10,710 bases of DNA, taken from contig CALEPX010000017.1 in NCBI GenBank assembly GCA_937911045.1, forward strand, positions 1-10,710, written 5' to 3'. The translations under genes were made by a program, and so were the position numbers. Positions 8,583 to 10,710 of the stretch are shown in pieces. How positions within the stretch are numbered: the first letter of the stretch is position 1; each line of letters opens with the position of its first letter. The notes beneath the pieces were generated by a model. That model searched no databases, was not told where the DNA came from, and was given only the letters and a program-made list of their open reading frames with translations. The stretch comes from an uncultured Fretibacterium sp. GTDB taxonomy: Bacteria; Synergistota; Synergistia; Synergistales; Aminobacteriaceae.

Positions 8583-8811
8583 CGTGAGTCTTTTGCTTGC
8601 TATCAAAAAAAGAAATCCGGTGTACAAACTAGAACTAAGGTCGGCAAGGAAAAGAAAAGAGTTACGCATCTTGACCGTTTACGCCAGCAGATACGTGAGT
8701 TAAAGCAAGGTATTCTGGAGGAGCAGCAAGTTTTTAATTCACACTCCTGCGAAGAAAGCGACAAGAGCTACTCTTGACAAAGTGCAAAAGTTATGGGAGA
8801 ATTACCAATAA
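8583..8811 (+). pseudogene. Possible frameshifted coding remnant, unrecognised
   Basis: The plus-strand frame from about 8583 reads as a basic, charged protein segment (RTKVGKEKKRVTHLDRLRQQ, then IRELKQGILEEQQ) up to a T-run at 8730-8735. The sense then moves to another frame (IHTPAKKATRATLDKVQ, then KLWENYQ) and ends at TAA 8809-8811. This would be a gene 3' end with one frameshift, possibly part of a transposase or plasmid gene, but I recognise no family. There is no start signal. It overlaps the CRISPR-like degenerate repeat at 8731-8762. Weak call. Confidence 0.25.
8731..8762 (-). repeat. Degenerate fifth copy of the CRISPR-like repeat (uncertain)
   Basis: Aligned without gaps to the repeat at 9035-9066, 25 of 32 positions match, including the GTCGCT end (minus strand). 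The conserved TGGATTGAAAT end is eroded. It lies inside a possible coding frame, so chance similarity cannot be excluded. It begins 304 bases before the next copy. Confidence 0.4.
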
Positions 8812-8819
8812 CAACGGTG

Positions 8820-9023
8820 AGTAGTTTATCGAGTGAGAACATCAGGGCTTACGGCTTCGGTTCGACCGAGAAACGATCGATGGTTTTGTTTGAAAGAAAT
8901 TTCTTACTATTCTTGAAGAAGCGCTTGCTTAGACGGCGAGTTAGTAAAGTGCCGTAAGTACAATAGCGACGGTTGAAATCCGTCCCGCCGTTGTAAGAGT
9001 AGGTTGAAAGACCTGCTCTTTTT
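8820..9023 (+). ncRNA. Candidate structured RNA ending at an intrinsic terminator
   Basis: This stretch is richer in GC than its surroundings and carries several hairpins: TCGGT-tcg-ACCGA near 8857-8869; GACGG-ttgaaat-CCGTC at 8968-8984, which looks like a tRNA T-arm; and ACGGCG 8933-8938 pairing with CGCCGT 8986-8991 to enclose it. ACGGC at 8933 can instead pair with GCCGT at 8951-8955, so two folds are mutually exclusive. A strong terminator follows directly. No tRNA, tmRNA, RNase P or 6S signature fits. The only coding reading is a 54-codon frame (8793-8957) with no ribosome binding site. A guide-type RNA of a TnpB-like element or a regulatory RNA are possible; neither is shown. The 5' end is not defined. 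Confidence 0.4.
8995..9023 (+). terminator. Rho-independent terminator
   Basis: AAGAGTAGGT and ACCTGCTCTT form a ten-base stem (nine Watson-Crick pairs and one T-G) with the loop TGAAAG, followed by a T-run. The opposite strand lacks a T-run after the hairpin, so it acts on plus-strand transcription. It sits 12 bases before the first well-preserved repeat. Confidence 0.8.
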
Positions 9024-9034
9024 AATGCGGAAAG

Positions 9035-9066
9035 ATTTCAATCCACGCTCCTGTGGAGAGAGCGAC
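9035..9066 (-). repeat. CRISPR-like repeat 1
   Basis: Best-formed copy. On the minus strand GTCGCTC at the start and GTGGATTGAAAT at the end frame a 5-bp stem CGCTC/GAGCG, the layout of a type I-C repeat. It ends cassette A (in the reading direction), four bases after that unit's stop codon. Confidence 0.85.
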
Positions 9067-9069
9067 TTC

Positions 9070-9303
9070 TTAGCACCATGCTATTAAATCTTTTTCAGGG
9101 AAATTATCATCTCTTTGATATTTTTCTAAATGTCTCCACGCATTGCAATGATAATTAGACAAAGTGTCAGGACACTCTTTCTCGTGGATAAGTTCTCCAG
9201 TCTTACGCATTAACGCGACAATCCCATATTATTTGCCACCTTCCGGATAATAGCGATAACTGACTTTCTCATCTGTTAATTCATTAAGATATATCCATTC
9301 CAT
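9070..9303 (-). pseudogene. Cassette A: small immunity-like gene broken by one in-frame TAA
   Basis: ATG 9303 has AGGA in the purine-rich stretch ahead of it and opens MEWIYLNELTDEKVSYRYY, then PEGGK. TAA at 9229-9231 interrupts, and the same frame goes on YGIVALMRKTGELIHEKECP to the stop at 9070 (ending FPEKDLIAWC). Cassette C carries the same protein without this stop (PEGGKDFGIVSLMRKTGE), so the TAA replaces a codon such as Asp. The full product would be about 77 residues, small and mixed-charge. I cannot name the family. Its size, its position after a short tail ORF that overlaps its start, and the duplicated unit suggest a polymorphic-toxin immunity gene; that is inference. Confidence 0.6.
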
Positions 9304-9461
9304 TATTTCTTCTTCCTATTTAGCCACTCTCTTAAAGCCTTACCGTAATCGTGTTTACGATTAGCCAATTCATGAGCCACTTCATAATTTTTTATTCCAT
9401 AACGCTTCATAAATTCACGTTCTAATCGTTCATGACTCAAAAGCAATAAGTCATGAGTCAG
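9276..9461 (-). CDS. Cassette A tail ORF, toxin C-terminus-like fragment
   Basis: Directly after repeat 2 there is an open frame of 61 codons (LSHERLEREFMKRYG, later AHELANRKHDYGKALREW) ending at TAA 9276 and overlapping the immunity-like gene by 28 bases. A TAG (9462-9464) closes the frame at the repeat edge and there is no clear start; TTG codons or the ATG in EFMKRYG are options. The same tail, shorter, occurs in cassette C (LRHERLEYELMNRYG, then AHELTDLKYN). It looks like the last part of a larger protein, as in displaced toxin-tip modules next to their immunity genes. No catalytic motif can be assigned. It may not be expressed. Confidence 0.4.
9430..9456. repeat. Hairpin between repeat 2 and cassette A tail
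   Basis: TCATGACT and AGTCATGA form a perfect 8-bp stem with an 11-base loop. It lies in about 24 extra bases that cassette A has, compared with cassette C, between the repeat and the HERLE coding stretch. Confidence 0.6.
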
Positions 9462-9463
9462 CT

Positions 9464-9495
9464 ATTTCAATCCACACTTCCGTGACGAGAGCGAC
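9464..9495 (-). repeat. CRISPR-like repeat 2
   Basis: 27 of 32 bases match repeat 1. Both ends, GTCGCTCTC and TGTGGATTGAAAT, are kept; the changes are in the stem and loop. It lies 41 bases after the stop of the intact 85-residue gene. Confidence 0.85.
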
Positions 9496-9536
9496 GTTAA
9501 ATTTCTCAAACATTTTGATTGAGTACTGACAGTGAA

Positions 9537-9794
9537 TTATTCCTCATCGTCATCTTTTTCGCCAAAGATAACTATACCAGATTTTTTATAATCGTCATCA
9601 TAATGCGGTGGAAAAAATCTACCTGTCTCACCAGTTTCTTTCATGACGCTTAAGGGACCACTTACTATGTACCCATAACCCTCGGCTGACACGTAATCAA
9701 AGACATATCTATCAGAAAACTCCTCAATAAAAGCTAATTTGTCACCATATTTATTTTCTTCCGCTATTTTCAATGCTTCTTCAAACGTTATCAT
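9537..9794 (-). CDS. Cassette B: intact small acidic protein, immunity-like
   Basis: 85-residue acidic protein starting MITFEEALKIAEENKYGDKL and ending FGEKDDDEE. ATG 9794 has GGGAGGA about ten bases ahead, the clearest ribosome binding site of the array. The helix opening FEEALKIA, a central YVFDYV segment, GYIVSGPLSVMKETGETG and a short strand-rich remainder recall small immunity proteins of the YrhB/Imm35 kind, in which the same FEEAL... and ...VxKxTGE pattern occurs; this is a tentative match from memory. It is the only cassette gene with no visible defect. A 38-codon frame overlaps its first 14 bases. If it is an immunity protein, it would bind and block a toxin tip in the cytoplasm of the same cell. 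Confidence 0.7.
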   Translation of the reverse strand: MITFEEALKIAEENKYGDKLAFIEEFSDRYVFDYVSAEGYGYIVSGPLSVMKETGETGRFFPPHYDDDYKKSGIVIFGEKDDDEE

Positions 9795-9897
9795 GATTTC
9801 TTATCCTCCCTATTCTTGCAACACTTTTTATTTCATTTATAAATTCTACACCATCAATACACAATAGTCTAGTACCTGTTTTCTTGATTTTCTTATT
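9781..9897 (-). CDS. Cassette B tail ORF (fragment)
   Basis: Open frame of 38 codons from the edge of repeat 3 to TGA 9781 (TGTRLLCIDGVEFINEIKSV, then ARIGRIRNHDNV), overlapping the 85-residue gene by 14 bases. It has no start codon or ribosome binding site, so it is best seen as the 3' end of a larger gene cut off at the repeat, in the same position as the cassette A tail but unrelated in sequence. It may also be chance. Confidence 0.3.
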   Translation of the reverse strand, partial: NKKIKKTGTRLLCIDGVEFINEIKSVARIGRIRNHDNV

Positions 9898-9926
9898 TCA
9901 ATCCATGCTCCCGCGAAAGGAGGGAG
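9895..9926 (-). repeat. CRISPR-like repeat 3 (most diverged)
   Basis: 24 of 32 bases match repeat 1. The TGGATTGAAAT end is intact; the other end reads CTCCCT in place of GTCGCT. A 5-bp stem is still possible (CTCCC with GGGAG), shifted by two positions. It ends three bases from the stop codon of the cassette C gene. Confidence 0.8.
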
Positions 9927-9929
9927 AAT

Positions 9930-10181
9930 TCAATACCACATGACCAAAGCTTTCTCAGGAAATTTGCCTTCTTTCTGGTACTGATTCATACGATGCCAAG
10001 CTTGCCCCACATACATGGAAAGTCTATTATTTGGACATGGTTTGTCATGTATATGTTCACCGGTTTTACGCATCAACGATACAATACCAAAATCTTTGCC
10101 GCCTTCAGGATAATAACGATATGTGACTTTATGTGACTTTTTCGTACGTCAACGATTACTTTTTCTTTTTTGTCCTTTCAT
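9930..10181 (-). pseudogene. Cassette C: frameshifted copy of the cassette A immunity-like gene
   Basis: The frame VTYRYYPEGGKDFGIVSLMR to FPEKALVMWY with TGA at 9930 is intact and matches the cassette A protein along its length. Upstream, the tandem duplication of ATGTGACTTT at 10121-10140 shifts the frame. With one copy removed the reading becomes SLTYEKVTYRYY, matching cassette A ELTDEKVSYRYY. A further single-base loss near 10158 separates this from the ATG at 10181. As it stands the gene cannot give the full protein. Family unrecognised; immunity-like by context only. Confidence 0.6.
10121..10140. repeat. 10-bp tandem duplication disrupting cassette C
   Basis: ATGTGACTTT is present twice in succession. 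Removing one unit restores the frame that matches cassette A, so it is a local slippage-type mutation. Confidence 0.85.
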
Positions 10182-10190
10182 AATATTTAT

Positions 10191-10319
10191 CTAATTATAC
10201 TTCAAATCTGTCAATTCGTGTGCCCTTCTTGCATTTTTCCCGTAACGATTCATAAGTTCATATTCTAAACGTTCATGACGCAAAAATTTCAATCCACGCT
10301 TCCGCAAAGTGAGCGACAT
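10191..10319 (-). CDS. Cassette C tail ORF, starting at the edge of repeat 4
   Basis: 42-residue frame from ATG 10319, whose last base is the first base of repeat 4. It reads through the repeat (MSLTLRKRGLKF) and on into LRHERLEYELMNRYG, AHELTDLKYN, ending at TAG 10191. The part after the repeat is homologous to the cassette A tail, which in contrast has ACG in place of ATG and a stop at the repeat edge. It is probably a truncated piece of a larger protein (cassette A continues a further 17 residues, KHDYGKALREW and so on). Translation is not shown by a ribosome binding site. Confidence 0.35.
   Translation of the reverse strand: MSLTLRKRGLKFLRHERLEYELMNRYGKNARRAHELTDLKYN
10286..10317 (-). 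repeat. CRISPR-like repeat 4
   Basis: 26 of 32 bases match repeat 1, with both ends (GTCGCTC and GCGTGGATTGAAAT) exact. The homology between cassettes A and C begins close to its inner edge. Confidence 0.85.
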
Positions 10320-10381
10320 ACGCTATTACACGAAAAATTTCTCGATCGCTGGAAGTGTTAATTTTCACTTATAACATAAAT

Positions 10382-10699
10382 TTACGCTTCAAATTCACTA
10401 ATATATTTCCCAAGATAATATTCATCATCAGTCATCTTTAGAAACTTAATACAAGCTTCACGCTCTGCATCAAGATAATACTCTTCGTATACAATACCGC
10501 GACCAGGCTCTTGCAAAAATACTCTCCAACCACCACTTTTATACGGCTCTAATTGATTCATGTTATCAGAATCACCAGCAATGACTTTGTCAGATTAATC
10601 ACGAACACAATAAGACCATTCGTATCCTAATTCTTTTTGAAGAATGCCAACTAATCCTAAGTTCTGATTGAAAGTAACACTACATAACAAAATATAGCA
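10382..10699 (-). pseudogene. Cassette D: immunity-like gene with one in-frame TAA, 5' end lost or outside window
   Basis: The minus-strand frame after TAG 10700-10702 reads FNQNLGLVGILQKELGYEWS, YCVRD, then TAA 10595-10597, then SDKVIAGDSDNMNQLEPYKS, GGWRVFLQEPGRGIVYEEYY and LDAEREACIKFLKMTDDEYY to TAA 10382. It is coherent on both sides of the stop. The W-V-E-RG-EE...EACIKF pattern resembles small immunity proteins of the Imm59 type (tentative). No start codon with a ribosome binding site is seen in the window. Its stop lies 64 bases before repeat 4, and those 64 bases show nothing else. Confidence 0.5.
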
Positions 10700-10710
10700 C
10701 TATATATTGT

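Larger units (their letters stand above)
9035..10317 (-). CRISPR. Array of four solo type I-C-like CRISPR repeats with gene-sized intervals
   Basis: Four 32-nt repeats start at 9035, 9464, 9895 and 10286, all in the same orientation. Read on the minus strand they begin GTCGCTC (CTCCCTC in the third) and all end TGGATTGAAAT, the end that in type I-C repeats becomes the 11-nt crRNA 5' tag. The middle is variable but can often still pair (CGCTC with GAGCG in the first). Intervals are 397, 399 and 359 bases, and the sequence right of the last repeat continues for at least 393. Each interval holds a small minus-strand gene set, not a spacer. It is therefore not a functional array in the usual sense. 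The left border is the terminator at 8995-9023; the right border is outside the window. No cas gene is present here. Confidence 0.6.

Noticed and set aside
8793..8957. 54-codon plus-strand ORF (MGELPITTVSSLSSENIRAY...)
   Set aside because: No ribosome binding site and it overlaps strong RNA hairpins. A resemblance to the extreme C-terminus of TnpB-like proteins was considered but could not be supported.
8933..8991. A tRNA gene, because of the T-arm-like hairpin GACGG-ttgaaat-CCGTC inside an acceptor-like stem
   Set aside because: Only about 28 bases lie between the acceptor-like strand and the T-arm-like hairpin, too few for D and anticodon arms, and no CCA or discriminator context fits.
9035..10317. 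A functional CRISPR array
   Set aside because: Intervals of 359-399 bases containing genes, degenerate repeats and no cas genes in the window rule out ordinary spacers.
9035..10317. An integron cassette array with attC sites
   Set aside because: The 32-nt elements match the type I-C CRISPR repeat layout at both ends, and no integrase or attC core site pair is seen; kept only as an analogy.

Overview
The window is bacterial DNA with two parts that look different. Positions 1-7770 are compact, mid-GC and densely coding. Positions 7770-10710 are visibly AT-richer and consist mostly of small intact or broken genes, which is typical of an accessory island. I cannot name the organism. The RecD2-type helicase and the type I-C-like CRISPR repeat suit an anaerobic Firmicutes or Synergistota-like bacterium, but that is inference only.

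Left part, minus strand: three genes read leftward from one good sigma-70 promoter (5400-5429). They are a NYN-domain protein with a C-terminal OST-HTH/LOTUS-like domain (TTG start at 5357, preceded by AGGAGG), a small HD-family phosphohydrolase of the SpoT/Mesh1 type that overlaps it by 14 bases, and, 38 bases further on, a very large protein that runs off the left edge. The large protein has an N-terminal TIR domain, one transmembrane segment, a long tract of YD/RHS-like repeats and at least five 36-residue Sel1 repeats. A predicted RNase, a nucleotide phosphohydrolase and a TIR protein in one transcript suggest a nucleotide-signalling or defence module. Middle, plus strand: a complete recD2 (5604-7769), transcribed divergently. 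Its upstream region holds a perfect hairpin and a 12-bp tandem duplication.

Right part: a minus-strand pseudogene with an SH3b-like region (7932-8567) is broken by several in-frame stops but no frameshift. A plus-strand region of apparent gene debris and a structured RNA candidate follow, ending in a strong intrinsic terminator (8995-9023). From 9035 to the right edge lies the most unusual feature: four separate 32-nt repeats that look like degenerate type I-C CRISPR repeats. All point the same way (reading leftward). They are separated not by about 35-nt spacers but by 359-399-bp units, each carrying a small gene set on the same strand: a short tail-like ORF followed by a small gene resembling polymorphic-toxin immunity genes. 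Two of the units (A and C) are diverged copies of each other. One gene (85 aa, 9537-9794) is intact; the others are broken by stop codons or small indels. I read this as an array of orphan toxin-tail/immunity cassettes punctuated by CRISPR-like repeats. The nature of the cassettes and the role of the repeats are inference.
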